The translations under genes and the position numbers were made by a program. Shown here in pieces: positions 45,998 through 55,063 of a stretch of 64,000 bases of DNA. The notes below the pieces were generated by a model. The model saw nothing but the letters and a program-made list of their open reading frames with translations, searched no databases and was not told the origin of the DNA. Within the stretch, counting starts at the first letter, position 1. The number at the start of each line of letters is the position of its first letter. The stretch comes from Bog-950 sp964631835. Its GTDB lineage: Bacteria; Bacteroidota; Bacteroidia; Chitinophagales; LD1. Location: NCBI GenBank assembly GCA_964631835.1, contig CAZWAD010000018.1:1-64000 (forward strand), written 5' to 3'.

Positions 45998-46023
45998 AGT
46001 GTAAAAACATACATTCGCGCCCC

Positions 46024-47928
46024 ATGCATTACGTGAGTGTTGAAAATCTTATCAAATCTTTTATTGAAAAGCCCTTGTTCACCAACATTGGTTTCCATAT
46101 TTCCGAAGGCGATAAAATTGCGCTGGTTGCAAAAAACGGAGCCGGGAAAACTACTTTGCTCCGCATCCTTGCCGGAAAAGAAACTGCTGACAGCGGAAAA
46201 CTTTGGATAAATAAAGAAGTGAATGTTTCATTTCTTGACCAGGAGCCGAAGTTTGACGAGCATAAAAATGTTTTGGAAAACATCCTCATTCACCAGCATC
46301 CGGTGATGAATCTTGTCCGCGATTATGAAACTGCACTGGCTCATCATGATGAGAAAAAACTAACCGAACTCATTCACAAAATGGATGAACTAGGCGCCTG
46401 GAACTTTGAAAGCAAAGTGAAGGAAATTCTGACTCAGCTCTCGATTACCGATTTCGACCAAAAGGTAAAGTCCCTTTCAGGCGGACAGAAGAAACGGCTG
46501 GCTCTTGCTAAGGTTCTCATAGAAATTTCATTCGGTGAACGCAATAATTTTCTGATCCTTGATGAGCCGACTAATCATCTTGATTTTGAAATGATTGAAT
46601 GGCTGGCGGATTTTCTAAGCGATTCAAAAACAACTTTACTTCTTGTTTCCCACGACCGGTTTTTCCTGGACACTGTATGCAACCAAATTCTTGAACTCGA
46701 AAACGGAGAACTTTACGTTCACCGTGGAGATTATCAAAATTTTTTACAGCGAAAAGCAGAAAGAGAAATAAGTGAGGTTTCCTCCTTAGATAAAGCCCGG
46801 AACCTTTACCGTAAAGAACTGGCCTGGATGAGAAGACAACCCAAGGCACGTACCACAAAATCGAAATCAAGACAAGATAGATTTTATGAGGTTGAAGAAT
46901 ATGCTACTTCAAAGAAAAGTGAGGACAAACTGGAATTGAATGTAAAAATGACTCGCATTGGCGGAAAAATCCTGGAGTTGAAAAAAGTGAATAAAAATTT
47001 TGGGGATAAAATAATTCTTAAAGGGTTCGATTATACCTTCAAGCACCGCGAACGAATTGGGGTTATCGGCAAAAACGGAACTGGCAAGTCAACCTTTTTG
47101 AATGTAATTCTTGGATTAGAGAAGGCTGATTCGGGTAAAATAAATCCCGGTGAAACTATAGTCTTTGGATATTTCTCGCAAAAAGGTCTCGAACTGAAAG
47201 AAGATAAACGGGTGATTGAATTTGTTCGGGACATTGCGGAAAATTTTCCCTTAGCCGATGGAACAAAAGTTTCAGCGGGACAATTTCTTCAGCTTTTCCA
47301 GTTTCCACCTGAACAACAGTTTACTTTCATTTCGAAACTAAGCGGAGGAGAAAAGAAACGATTGCAATTACTTTCCATTCTGTTTAAGAATCCAAACTTT
47401 TTGATTTTGGATGAACCTACAAACGATTTGGATTTGGTAACACTGAGTGTTTTGGAGGAATTCCTGGAAGAATATCAGGGTTGTGTGATTATTGTTTCGC
47501 ATGACCGCTATTTTATGGACCGCCTTGTCGACCACCTTTTTGTTTTTGAAGGCAATGGTGTAGTAAATGATTTTGTAGGTAACTACACAGAATGGAGAAT
47601 TTCGGAAGGTAAAAAGAGGCGTCAGGAATCAGTTGATGTTAACACAAAGGCAGGTGGAATGAGTAAACAGCAAAAGGACAAACCCCAGCCAACAACAGAA
47701 AAACGAAGACTAACTTTCAAGCAGAAAATTGAGTTCGAGAATTTAGGAAAAGAAATTCCCGATTTAGAAAAGGAAAAGGCCGAACTGAATGAGAAGTTAG
47801 TTGCTGGAAATATTCCTTATACGGAAATGAACAAGATGATAGCCCGAATGGATGAAGTCTCAAAACTGCTTGAAGAAAAAGAGATGCGGTGGTTGGAACT
47901 GAGTGAGTTTGACAACAAATTGCAATAA
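46024..47928 (+). CDS. ABC-F family ATPase, Uup-like
   Basis: ABC-F proteins bind the ribosome, and the Uup subgroup is a housekeeping translation or DNA-stability factor. The 634-aa protein has two ABC domains and no membrane helices. The first has Walker A AKNGAGKTTLLRIL and signature LSGGQKKRLALAKVL. The second has GKNGTGKSTFLNVI and LSGGEKKRLQLLSIL. Between them is the linker with basic RRQPKARTTKSKSRQDRF. A C-terminal coiled coil (about 560-634) resembles the Uup tail. It reads as a housekeeping factor, although resistance proteins share this fold. Its stop is 8 bp from the convergent glycosyltransferase stop. Confidence 0.92.
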   Translation: MHYVSVENLIKSFIEKPLFTNIGFHISEGDKIALVAKNGAGKTTLLRILAGKETADSGKLWINKEVNVSFLDQEPKFDEHKNVLENILIHQHPVMNLVRDYETALAHHDEKKLTELIHKMDELGAWNFESKVKEILTQLSITDFDQKVKSLSGGQKKRLALAKVLIEISFGERNNFLILDEPTNHLDFEMIEWLADFLSDSKTTLLLVSHDRFFLDTVCNQILELENGELYVHRGDYQNFLQRKAEREISEVSSLDKARNLYRKELAWMRRQPKARTTKSKSRQDRFYEVEEYATSKKSEDKLELNVKMTRIGGKILELKKVNKNFGDKIILKGFDYTFKHRERIGVIGKNGTGKSTFLNVILGLEKADSGKINPGETIVFGYFSQKGLELKEDKRVIEFVRDIAENFPLADGTKVSAGQFLQLFQFPPEQQFTFISKLSGGEKKRLQLLSILFKNPNFLILDEPTNDLDLVTLSVLEEFLEEYQGCVIIVSHDRYFMDRLVDHLFVFEGNGVVNDFVGNYTEWRISEGKKRRQESVDVNTKAGGMSKQQKDKPQPTTEKRRLTFKQKIEFENLGKEIPDLEKEKAELNEKLVAGNIPYTEMNKMIARMDEVSKLLEEKEMRWLELSEFDNKLQ

Positions 47929-47936
47929 CTTTACGT

Positions 47937-48959
47937 TCATTTTCCACGAAAGACTTTCAGGAAAATCTTAACTAAGTCTTTTACCCTCCACCAAACCCAT
48001 CGCACAAAGCGGGCTAAATTTTTTCGATACCAAGATAGGTCTTTCCTATCCCCGGTCGCGGCTGCTTTGAAAATGTTTCTGCAAAACCCAATAAAATCAT
48101 ACTCATCAAGATAGGAGAAAGCTAACTCAACCAAATGCCAGCTAACTGCGTTTGTAAGCACCTCCTGATATTCCGGATAAAAATAGGCACGGGTATTTTC
48201 AACGAGGTAAATGTTGTTTTTCCAAAGCGGAACTTCTCGGGTATTCATTAAAATACTTTTATCATGATACCGGTAAACTCCCATAACTTCATCCAAATAA
48301 ATTCCATCTCCTTTTTTAAGCAACAGTAAAAAGGTGAGCCAGTCCTGTTTTATGGCGTTCATGAAAAAGGCGGGTAGGGGATTAGGCAAACACGAGGTTT
48401 TAAACATTACAGTAAGCGTTGGGATATAACCTCCGCGTTCAATGTAACTTTTGAAAATTATTCTTCCATTTGTAACGTTCGGAATGGCTACAGAAACCAG
48501 CTCACCTGTTTTTTGAGTCAGTTTGAGAACATTCGTAAAACAAAATGAGCAGTCAGAATTTGACTCTAAAGCATTAACTTGTTTTTGAAGCTTAAGCGGG
48601 TCGGTCCAATAATCGTCACCTTCGCAAAGTGCAATATACTTTCCTCGTGCAGCATGATAAGTTATGGTAGATACATTACCAATAGCTATTGAAAATTGAT
48701 TTTCTTTCTGATAAATATTTGAAAATAGTTGCGGATATTTTACTTCATATTCTTTTACTATTGCTACCGTATTGTCAGTTGAGGCATCGTCATGAACAAT
48801 GATTTCAAAAGGGAAATTTGTTTTTTGCATTATGAAACCATCAAGAGCTTTGGAGATAAACTTCGCGTGGTTATATGCCGGGCAAACAATAGAAACTAAC
48901 GGAACTTCCCGATTCATATAGTCTGAATGATTTTTAATTTCCGGCTTTTTACAACACAT
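47937..48959 (-). CDS. Family 2 glycosyltransferase
   Basis: The 340-aa protein has the GT-A fold of family 2: VSIVCPAYNHAKFISKALDG, HDDASTDNT at 57-63, and the DxD-like EGDDYW at 113-118. This enzyme should transfer a sugar from an activated donor to a glycan or lipid acceptor. There is no membrane helix. An alternative start at residue 15 (MNREVPLVSIV) would still include the whole domain. It is the last gene of the eleven-gene minus-strand operon, so it may place the modified sugar made by the other enzymes. Confidence 0.88.
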   Translation of the reverse strand: MCCKKPEIKNHSDYMNREVPLVSIVCPAYNHAKFISKALDGFIMQKTNFPFEIIVHDDASTDNTVAIVKEYEVKYPQLFSNIYQKENQFSIAIGNVSTITYHAARGKYIALCEGDDYWTDPLKLQKQVNALESNSDCSFCFTNVLKLTQKTGELVSVAIPNVTNGRIIFKSYIERGGYIPTLTVMFKTSCLPNPLPAFFMNAIKQDWLTFLLLLKKGDGIYLDEVMGVYRYHDKSILMNTREVPLWKNNIYLVENTRAYFYPEYQEVLTNAVSWHLVELAFSYLDEYDFIGFCRNIFKAAATGDRKDLSWYRKNLARFVRWVWWRVKDLVKIFLKVFRGK

Positions 48960-48962
48960 CTT

Positions 48963-49544
48963 TCAGGTAATGAATCGAAAGTTCAATTCACTATCCAGGG
49001 TTTTCTTTTGCTTATTGCAAATTGCATGTACATTATAATGAATGGGAAATAAATCGCGGCCAGGTGTTTCCAGGGTATCTATTTCAACAACATCAAAATC
49101 TCTTAAAAGTACTTTGAAGCCGTGTTCCGTAAACCGCCAACAGTCAGGTATTGGCCCGTGAATACGCCAATTGAGTGGTGCTGAGACAATCAGGTGTCCG
49201 CCATGTTTCAAAATTCTTCGCATTTCACGCACGGCTGCAAATGGTTCCAGTGTATGTTCAAGAACTTCCATGCCGAAAACGCAATCGTAAGTGCTTTCAG
49301 CTATGGATACGTTTTCCCGGGTTATGTCGCCAACGTGTGTCGGCTTGTAAGTATCAATTATATCAAAAGTGTCGATGCTGTAATTTTTGAAAAGTTCGCG
49401 AACAAGGCCCCGTTCCTGAGGTCCTATTTCGAGTAAGCGGCCTTTTTCTGATTTTAGGAGGCGCGCAATTTTTCTTATAAAATCATTGATATGGTTTCGA
49501 GCAAGTATGCCAGTTTCATCATCGAATTTTGATACGGTTGCCAT
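48963..49544 (-). CDS. Class I SAM-dependent methyltransferase
   Basis: The 193-aa product has SAM-binding motif I as LLEIGPQERG (37-46), then FDIIDTYKPTHVGDI and FGMEVLEHTLEPFAAVREM (about 90-108). The loop LIVSAPLNWRIHGPIPDCWRFTE fits a group often found in surface-glycan clusters. It would methylate a sugar, an amino group or an acyl group of the operon's product. It lies 3 bp upstream of the glycosyltransferase gene. Confidence 0.85.
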   Translation of the reverse strand: MATVSKFDDETGILARNHINDFIRKIARLLKSEKGRLLEIGPQERGLVRELFKNYSIDTFDIIDTYKPTHVGDITRENVSIAESTYDCVFGMEVLEHTLEPFAAVREMRRILKHGGHLIVSAPLNWRIHGPIPDCWRFTEHGFKVLLRDFDVVEIDTLETPGRDLFPIHYNVHAICNKQKKTLDSELNFRFIT

Positions 49545-49584
49545 TGTAATGAATTAGGAGGTAAAAAGTTTTATCATAAACAAT

Positions 49585-50400
49585 TCAAATAGGGATATTG
49601 TTTTCGTTCAGCATTTTTTCAAGCTTCGCTATTTTAGTCACCCTAGACCATTTAAAAAATCCAACAGGATTATTTTCGCGATTAATGAAAAAATCGGTTT
49701 GCCATTTGCCTCTTAAAATTTCTTTTCCGCTAGGGTCATCAGCCGGCTGCAAAATAATATCTGCAACAATTCTGTCTATACCTGCTTCATTTTTACCTGA
49801 TGTATGCCATATCATACTGTTCATTATTGCGACATCACCGGGGTTCATTTCAGGAGTAAATTCAGGCCATTTTTCAGCAAAACTTCCGGGGTTTACCTCA
49901 CCGGCATCTCCGAGGAAACCATACTGATGGCTCCCGGCATAAAATGTAAGTCCACCATTTTTTTTACCTGCGTAACTCAGCGCCACAAAAAATGAAGCTT
50001 TATTGGGCCAGCCTAAATGGTAGCAAAAATCCTGATGTAGGAAAACTTCGCCCGGGCTGTATTTGTCTTTAATCACAAAGCGAGAGTTATAAAGGGCAAC
50101 GTTTTCGCCAAACACTTGTTCAGCCAGATTTAAAACGGATTCATGCTTGTAAAGGGTCGAAAGTTTCTCCGGCAACTGCTCCTTCAAATCCACTGGATTG
50201 TTCTTATTTACATTTCGGCCACCTGAAAGATTTGACTCGTAAAAACTACTCCATTCTGCTTGCCACTCCAGCATAATATTTTCCGGAATTACGTTCCTTA
50301 CAACAAAAATACCCGTAGCATCAAAAACCTTTTTATCGAAATTTTCCGAATCGGCTTTAAATAACAACTCCAATACTTTTTCTGGCATAACTTTTTTCAT
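49585..50400 (-). CDS. Phytanoyl-CoA dioxygenase (PhyH)-family hydroxylase
   Basis: PhyH enzymes use Fe(II), 2-oxoglutarate and O2 to hydroxylate acyl chains, amino acids or other small molecules. From the preferred ATG at 50400 the product is 271 aa. It has the iron ligands H122 and D124 (FLHQDFCYH), H199 (MIWHTSG) and the 2-oxoglutarate Arg at 210 (GIDRIVADI). A TTG-initiated extension to 50451 is possible but less likely. In this operon it probably hydroxylates a carrier-bound acyl or amino acid. Confidence 0.88.
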   Translation of the reverse strand: MKKVMPEKVLELLFKADSENFDKKVFDATGIFVVRNVIPENIMLEWQAEWSSFYESNLSGGRNVNKNNPVDLKEQLPEKLSTLYKHESVLNLAEQVFGENVALYNSRFVIKDKYSPGEVFLHQDFCYHLGWPNKASFFVALSYAGKKNGGLTFYAGSHQYGFLGDAGEVNPGSFAEKWPEFTPEMNPGDVAIMNSMIWHTSGKNEAGIDRIVADIILQPADDPSGKEILRGKWQTDFFINRENNPVGFFKWSRVTKIAKLEKMLNENNIPI

Positions 50401-50447
50401 TGTACAACTATTAAAGCAAGAAAACTTTAAGCATTTACTTTCACGAC

Positions 50448-51107
50448 TCAAGCTTTCGGCATGGCAATAACTTTTTCTTTAAATTTATAAAAAACAGTTG
50501 AATCGCTTTCAACATCTTTATCAATCGTCATTCCAGCCTGAATTACATTTCTGCTTCCAATGCTCACATTTGGAATAGCTGTTGAGCGGATACCGAAAAA
50601 ATTCTCATCACCAACAGTTACATTTCCAGAAAGACCAGCAGTTGAGAAAAAGTTGTTGCTTCCAATTTTACAATCGTGACTTATAAAACTGTATGCGGTA
50701 ACCATATTATGGCTGCCAATTTTGCAATTTGGACCTATTATGCAAAACGGATAGATAATATTCCCATCGCCAACCACAGTCGATTCCGAAATCAGAGAAG
50801 TGTAATGAATAAACCCGGTGATTTTTGCGCCCCGTTCTTTTAAAATGGAAATCATTTTCATCCGAAAAGGGATATTTGAAATGCCTACGAGAAAATTATC
50901 AGTTTCAAATATGTTGTAAGTATTTATATCTCCGAGAACCGGTTTTGCCAATTTGTATTTTGCCCAATAGTTTTCAATATTTTCTTTCAAATCCAGATAG
51001 CCGAGAAGATTTAGGTGCTTGCCCTGCTGAACATGGCGGTTACTATCTTCAATATACTGAGTAAGTTCAGCAGCTACAGCACCCGAGCCAACTATAATAA
51101 CATTCAT
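50448..51107 (-). CDS. NeuD/PglD-type left-handed beta-helix acyltransferase
   Basis: The 219-aa protein has an N-terminal Rossmann-like part (MNVIIVGSGAVAAELTQYI) and a C-terminal left-handed beta-helix from about residue 105 with hexapeptide repeats (IIGPNCKIGSHNMV, GNVTVGDENFFGI). H144 (FISHDCKIGS) matches the general base of PglD. These enzymes acylate an amino or hydroxyl group of sugars, usually from acetyl-CoA. With carrier-protein and KAS III genes beside it, the donor could be a custom acyl-ACP. Confidence 0.85.
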   Translation of the reverse strand: MNVIIVGSGAVAAELTQYIEDSNRHVQQGKHLNLLGYLDLKENIENYWAKYKLAKPVLGDINTYNIFETDNFLVGISNIPFRMKMISILKERGAKITGFIHYTSLISESTVVGDGNIIYPFCIIGPNCKIGSHNMVTAYSFISHDCKIGSNNFFSTAGLSGNVTVGDENFFGIRSTAIPNVSIGSRNVIQAGMTIDKDVESDSTVFYKFKEKVIAMPKA

Positions 51108-51129
51108 ATTGCTTCGTTGATAAAGTTAC

Positions 51130-51879
51130 TTATGCTGAAATATTAATTGACCTGCCACCATCCACAACAAATTGTTGCCCGGTAATCCATTTCGATTTTT
51201 CTGAAATTAAGAAGGCAACCATCTCGAAAATATCTTTTGTTTCCCCTAAACCCAAGGGATGCTCTTTCAGCATTTTTTCTAACAGTACGGGGTCGCTGTA
51301 AATGCTCTCAGTCATTTGCGTTTTAATAGAACCCGGCAAAACCGAGTTAACCTTCACCTGAGGCGCCAACTCAACAGCAAGGGAACGCATCAATGAGTCC
51401 AAAGCCCCTTTGGAAGCGCTGTAAATATTAAAACCTTTTACACCGCCAAGACTTGCAATACTTGAAATAAAAACCACGCTCTTTAAATTTTGTTCATTTA
51501 GTTTTTTAGCAAGCAAAGTTTTAATTATTAAAGCAGCGGAACTAAAATTCACATTCATGGTTTCATGGAGGTTCTGAAGTGTTGCCCTTTTCAAAGGCAA
51601 CATTTTTAGAAAACCTGCACAGTGAATAAATCCGGAGACAGAAATTTTTTCAGGTGTCAGAAAACCAGCAAGTGACTGTTCAAGTGCATCAATATTCTGC
51701 AAATTGCAAACCCAAGTTAAGTGCTTTTCACGATTCACACATAAGCTTAATGTCTGCTCAAGTTTTTCAACATTCCTTCCGCTGAGAATGAGGCTATATT
51801 CTTTTGAAAGACCAACAGCTATTTCCCTTCCGATGCCTGAGGTTGCTCCTGTTATCAGTATATAGCTTTTGCTGTCCAT
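51130..51879 (-). CDS. Short-chain dehydrogenase/reductase, FabG-like (copy 2 in operon order)
   Basis: From the ATG at 51879 the 249-aa product opens with MDSKSYILITGATSGIGRE, the NAD(P)-binding TGxxxGIG motif. The catalytic Ser lies in VFISSIASLGG and the Tyr-Lys pair is Y153/K157 (NIYSASKGAL). It ends with ITGQQFVVDGGRSI, as in FabG-type reductases. It probably reduces a beta-ketoacyl carrier-bound intermediate or oxidises a hydroxyl. It is 7 bp downstream of the other SDR gene and clearly divergent from it. Confidence 0.9.
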   Translation of the reverse strand: MDSKSYILITGATSGIGREIAVGLSKEYSLILSGRNVEKLEQTLSLCVNREKHLTWVCNLQNIDALEQSLAGFLTPEKISVSGFIHCAGFLKMLPLKRATLQNLHETMNVNFSSAALIIKTLLAKKLNEQNLKSVVFISSIASLGGVKGFNIYSASKGALDSLMRSLAVELAPQVKVNSVLPGSIKTQMTESIYSDPVLLEKMLKEHPLGLGETKDIFEMVAFLISEKSKWITGQQFVVDGGRSINISA

Positions 51880-51886
51880 TAATAAT

Positions 51887-52657
51887 TTATTGTGCTGAAA
51901 AACCGCCATCAACACTCATAATAGAGCCCGTAACCCATTTACTGCTATCCGAAAGCAGAAAAGCGCAAGCATAGGCAACGTCATTTGCTTCGCCAAGTCC
52001 AAGCGGGTGCAATTTTTCAAGTTCTGTATTATAGTTATCAGGAAAAAAATGACTCGTATTGTTCATCATGTTTGTTTTCACAAAACCCGGTGCAACACAA
52101 TTTACTCTTATTTTTTTGGGAGCCAATTCTACAGCCAATGATCTTGTGAGCCCATGCAGCGCAGCTTTACTCATGGCATAACCGGCATTACCAGCCGAAC
52201 CAACTAAGGCATAAACAGATGATACAAAAACTATAGAGGCGGGCAGCCCGTTACTAACCTTTTTGTTAGCAAATGCTTTTGCGATTTCAATAGCTGCGAA
52301 AGTATTTACCCGCATAACTTCCGAATACTGCGCTTCGCTTAAACTTTTTAATGGTGATATATACGCAATGCCGGCTAGATGGACAAAGCCATTTAGCACT
52401 CCCGATTTAGTACTGACATCAAATATTAAATCCTTGATTCCTGAAGTTTCTCTGAGGTCTGATACTATCATTTCATCCGACTCCCTACAAGATTGTTTCG
52501 TTTCACTCAACCCTTCAGAATTCATATCCATTATAATCAAGTCAGCTCCCAGTTGTGACAGTATAATGCTTGTTGCCCTTCCTATACCTGAAGCAGCTCC
52601 GGTAACAATAAATTTTTTCCCTGTAAGGCTGAAAGGATTAAAATTCGTTTTCATCAC
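51887..52657 (-). CDS. Short-chain dehydrogenase/reductase, FabG-like (copy 1 in operon order)
   Basis: The 256-aa product has TGAASGIGRA (19-28), VFVSSVYALVG with the catalytic Ser, Y160 and K164 (GYAMSKAAL). It also has VELAPKKIRVNCVAPGFVKT and WVTGSIMSVDGGFS. It is more FabG-like than its neighbour. The start overlaps the stop of the upstream carrier-protein gene by 4 bp, so the two are coupled. A beta-ketoacyl-ACP reductase role is the simplest reading. Confidence 0.9.
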   Translation of the reverse strand: MMKTNFNPFSLTGKKFIVTGAASGIGRATSIILSQLGADLIIMDMNSEGLSETKQSCRESDEMIVSDLRETSGIKDLIFDVSTKSGVLNGFVHLAGIAYISPLKSLSEAQYSEVMRVNTFAAIEIAKAFANKKVSNGLPASIVFVSSVYALVGSAGNAGYAMSKAALHGLTRSLAVELAPKKIRVNCVAPGFVKTNMMNNTSHFFPDNYNTELEKLHPLGLGEANDVAYACAFLLSDSSKWVTGSIMSVDGGFSAQ

Positions 52658-52878
52658 CTGTTATCCTTTTTTGACAAGAACAGCGCTTTTAATCCACTAA
52701 CCGTTCCGGCTGTATTTACTTCCTGAGCAGAAACAGTGATATGATGACTTTCGTCTGCGTATGCAATTATCGAGAGCACAGTTAGTGAATCCCATGCATC
52801 AAAATCTTTTAATACATCGCTGTTTGTCACCGAATCAACTTCCAGCAATTCAGCAATTTCAATCTCAAAATTTTCCAT
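52654..52878 (-). CDS. Acyl carrier protein
   Basis: This 74-aa acidic protein has the carrier-protein pattern, with the phosphopantetheine Ser at residue 31 (DFDAWDSLTVLSII). Here the usual DSL motif is preceded by Trp, as in many specialised carrier proteins outside primary fatty-acid synthesis. It lies 18 bp after the KAS III gene and overlaps the next SDR gene. It probably carries the chain that the KAS III and the SDR enzymes process. Confidence 0.9.
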   Translation of the reverse strand: MENFEIEIAELLEVDSVTNSDVLKDFDAWDSLTVLSIIAYADESHHITVSAQEVNTAGTVSGLKALFLSKKDNR

Positions 52879-52896
52879 GGTTTAAACTTTCAGTAT

Positions 52897-53964
52897 TCAG
52901 AATTCGATGGTTTCACAAAACGAAAAATTGTTCATGGATAACAAGATTGAACCCCAGGTAAGGCCTACACCAAACCCGGCCAGACACATTTTGTATTGGC
53001 CGTTGAGCAGTTTGCCGTTTAAAGTACTGGTTATTGCCACCGGAATGGTAACTCCGCTTGAGTTGCCAAATTTTTCAACAACATGGTTCGGCATTTTTTC
53101 ATAAGGCACACCTAATTTATCGGCCAGTTTCTGAAGCATAAATTTATTCGGTTGGTGAAACATGAAATAATCAATCGTATTAAGCGATGTATCGGCAAAC
53201 TTAATCAAGTCTTCAATCATCACGGGGACTTTACTTTGAACAAAATTGAAGACTTCATCACCTTTCATCACCAAATTGTCGGATGAACGAACATTGCCGC
53301 TGGCATCTTCAACCATTTCTGCCGTTTTTTCATTGGAAGGCAACCGAAACCCTCCGGCTGGTATAAATAAAGCATCCGCACCGGTGCCATCCATTTTAAT
53401 GTTGGCAAAAATTTCTGAACCCCGATTTTTATCCTTCTCGATTACAGTAACTGATGCTCCGTCACCAATCAATGGATTACTGTTTCTATCTCTTTTGGAA
53501 ACTTTCCGGCTGAGAACATCCGCATTAAGCAACACAACCTTGTTTATTGCCTCCTGCTCAAGCAAAAGAAAAGATTCAAACAACCCGATAATAAATCCTG
53601 CACAGCCCTGATTAATGTCCATGCAAATTATGTCTTGTTTTAATTGCAGTTTGCCATGAATAATGCTGCTGGTTGCAGGCATAAAGTGGTCCGGTGATTG
53701 AGTAACTAAAATCAACGCATCAATTTCTTCCTTCTTGAGAAAACTTTTTTCAAATAAGTAATTCAACCCTGCAATACATAAATCGGAAACACAAACACCT
53801 TGTTCAACCACTCTGCGGGTGTTGTACCCCATTACCGCTTTTAGCTTTAAAGATTTTGCTGTGGAAAAACTGTAGTTCGACATTTCATTCTCAAACCTTA
53901 CCTCGTTCTTGGGTAAAACAGAAAGTATGCCGGATATACGTTTTCCTTTAAATTTCAAATTCAT
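52897..53964 (-). CDS. 3-oxoacyl-ACP synthase III-like ketosynthase
   Basis: The 355-aa protein has the KAS III triad: C121 (INQGCAGFI), H270 (MFHQPNKF) and N301 (KFGNSSGVTIP). The gatekeeper region is VTQSPDHFMPATSS. The family condenses an acyl-CoA or acyl-carrier substrate with malonyl-ACP, or acts as an acyltransferase (CerJ type). In glycan-modification pathways a KAS III with an ACP and an SDR makes 3-hydroxyacyl groups such as 3-hydroxybutyryl. It overlaps the upstream carrier gene by 4 bp. Confidence 0.92.
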   Translation of the reverse strand: MNLKFKGKRISGILSVLPKNEVRFENEMSNYSFSTAKSLKLKAVMGYNTRRVVEQGVCVSDLCIAGLNYLFEKSFLKKEEIDALILVTQSPDHFMPATSSIIHGKLQLKQDIICMDINQGCAGFIIGLFESFLLLEQEAINKVVLLNADVLSRKVSKRDRNSNPLIGDGASVTVIEKDKNRGSEIFANIKMDGTGADALFIPAGGFRLPSNEKTAEMVEDASGNVRSSDNLVMKGDEVFNFVQSKVPVMIEDLIKFADTSLNTIDYFMFHQPNKFMLQKLADKLGVPYEKMPNHVVEKFGNSSGVTIPVAITSTLNGKLLNGQYKMCLAGFGVGLTWGSILLSMNNFSFCETIEF

Positions 53965-54191
53965 AATCTTATTCCTTTCTTACTAAGCAGCATCTTAATG
54001 GCCTTAAGATTTTTAAAATTTTCGGGAACAATATCAACCCCGTCAATAGAAATGGAAAATTTCTTATCCAGTTCTGTTACCAGCGTAATTAAATCAAAGG
54101 AGTCAAGAAGTCCATCGTGTATAAAATCGGAAGATGATACAAAATCTCCCTCAGGTCGAATTTTTTTTAAAATTTCTATCACCGCATCCAT
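53961..54191 (-). CDS. Second carrier protein, DltC-like
   Basis: The 76-aa protein carries its phosphopantetheine Ser at residue 31 in HDGLLDSFDLITLV. This DGLLDSF context resembles D-alanyl and aminoacyl carrier proteins more than fatty-acid ACP. With the adenylation enzyme two genes upstream it could form a DltA-DltC-like pair that carries an activated amino or hydroxy acid. Its stop overlaps the KAS III start. Confidence 0.88.
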   Translation of the reverse strand: MDAVIEILKKIRPEGDFVSSSDFIHDGLLDSFDLITLVTELDKKFSISIDGVDIVPENFKNLKAIKMLLSKKGIRL

Positions 54192-54203
54192 CTGTAATTT
54201 TTA

Positions 54204-55061
54204 CTAGTTTATTACAGTTACATCAAGGGAAACAGAAAATCCTTTCTCTGCAATATGTAATTTATTGTCGCTCAAACTCACCGTTCGCCCTATAATTGCC
54301 GGATGATTTTTTAAGTAATACTTATTAACGCTATACCATTTATTTTGAAAACAAACTTTCGGCTTCTCAAAAACATTAAGCACACCATAATCCAACGAGC
54401 GTAAAAATGCTGATATCTTTTCAGTTGACCACGCCATATTCAATATTCCGTCATTAGGAGTCTCGTGCGAATAATGCATCTTGAAAGTTTTACTAGAATT
54501 TTGAGGTGTTGTCTTATAGTCATTGTCCAATAAAGAAGGTGAAATTTCTTTAAAAGTCTGCAATCCGATATTCACGCAAATACGAGTCAAATCAAAAGCA
54601 GTAATAGAATCGTTGATTGGAATTGTTTTTTGAATGATAATATCCCCTTTATCAACTTCCGGAACCACTTCGTGCCAGGTTATTCCTGTTTTTTTTTCCA
54701 TTTCATAAATAGCCCAGCTTGGGGCATTTCTTCCCGGATGATTTGGCAATAAAGAATTGTGAAAGTTGATTATCCGTAAAGATTTGTTTTCCAAAATTTT
54801 CTTGCTGAAAAGAAAACTATTGTGTATGCTGAATGTTAAGGTAGGTTTATCTACAGAACAGAAAAAAGTTTCCAATTCTGTTTTCCGCATAGAGGAATAG
54901 TATGCAATATTGTTTGATTTGCATAAAGACTCCAGATTTGAAAAGGCCTGTTTTTCAGTTTCGATGCAAGAGATATTGCCCGGATTGAAACTCTGAATTA
55001 CTTGAAGGCAACTGACTAGTAAACTTCCATTGCCAATAACAATTATATTCTTGTAGTACAT
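54204..55061 (-). CDS. Formyltransferase-family protein
   Basis: The 285-aa product has the N10-formyltetrahydrofolate-dependent formyltransferase triad: N99 and H101 (INFHNSLLPNHPGRNAPSW) and D137 (EVVPEVDKGDII). The C-terminal part is shorter and different from that of methionyl-tRNA formyltransferase. Similar enzymes formylate amino sugars (VioF or ArnA type) or carrier-bound amino acids. It lies 2 bp after the adenylation gene, which favours an aminoacyl substrate. Confidence 0.85.
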   Translation of the reverse strand: MYYKNIIVIGNGSLLVSCLQVIQSFNPGNISCIETEKQAFSNLESLCKSNNIAYYSSMRKTELETFFCSVDKPTLTFSIHNSFLFSKKILENKSLRIINFHNSLLPNHPGRNAPSWAIYEMEKKTGITWHEVVPEVDKGDIIIQKTIPINDSITAFDLTRICVNIGLQTFKEISPSLLDNDYKTTPQNSSKTFKMHYSHETPNDGILNMAWSTEKISAFLRSLDYGVLNVFEKPKVCFQNKWYSVNKYYLKNHPAIIGRTVSLSDNKLHIAEKGFSVSLDVTVIN

Positions 55062-55063
55062 AA

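Noticed and set aside
49585..50451. Extended PhyH start at 50451
   Set aside because: It would begin at TTG and add 17 Cys/Ser-rich residues not expected in the family. The ATG at 50400 is simpler.
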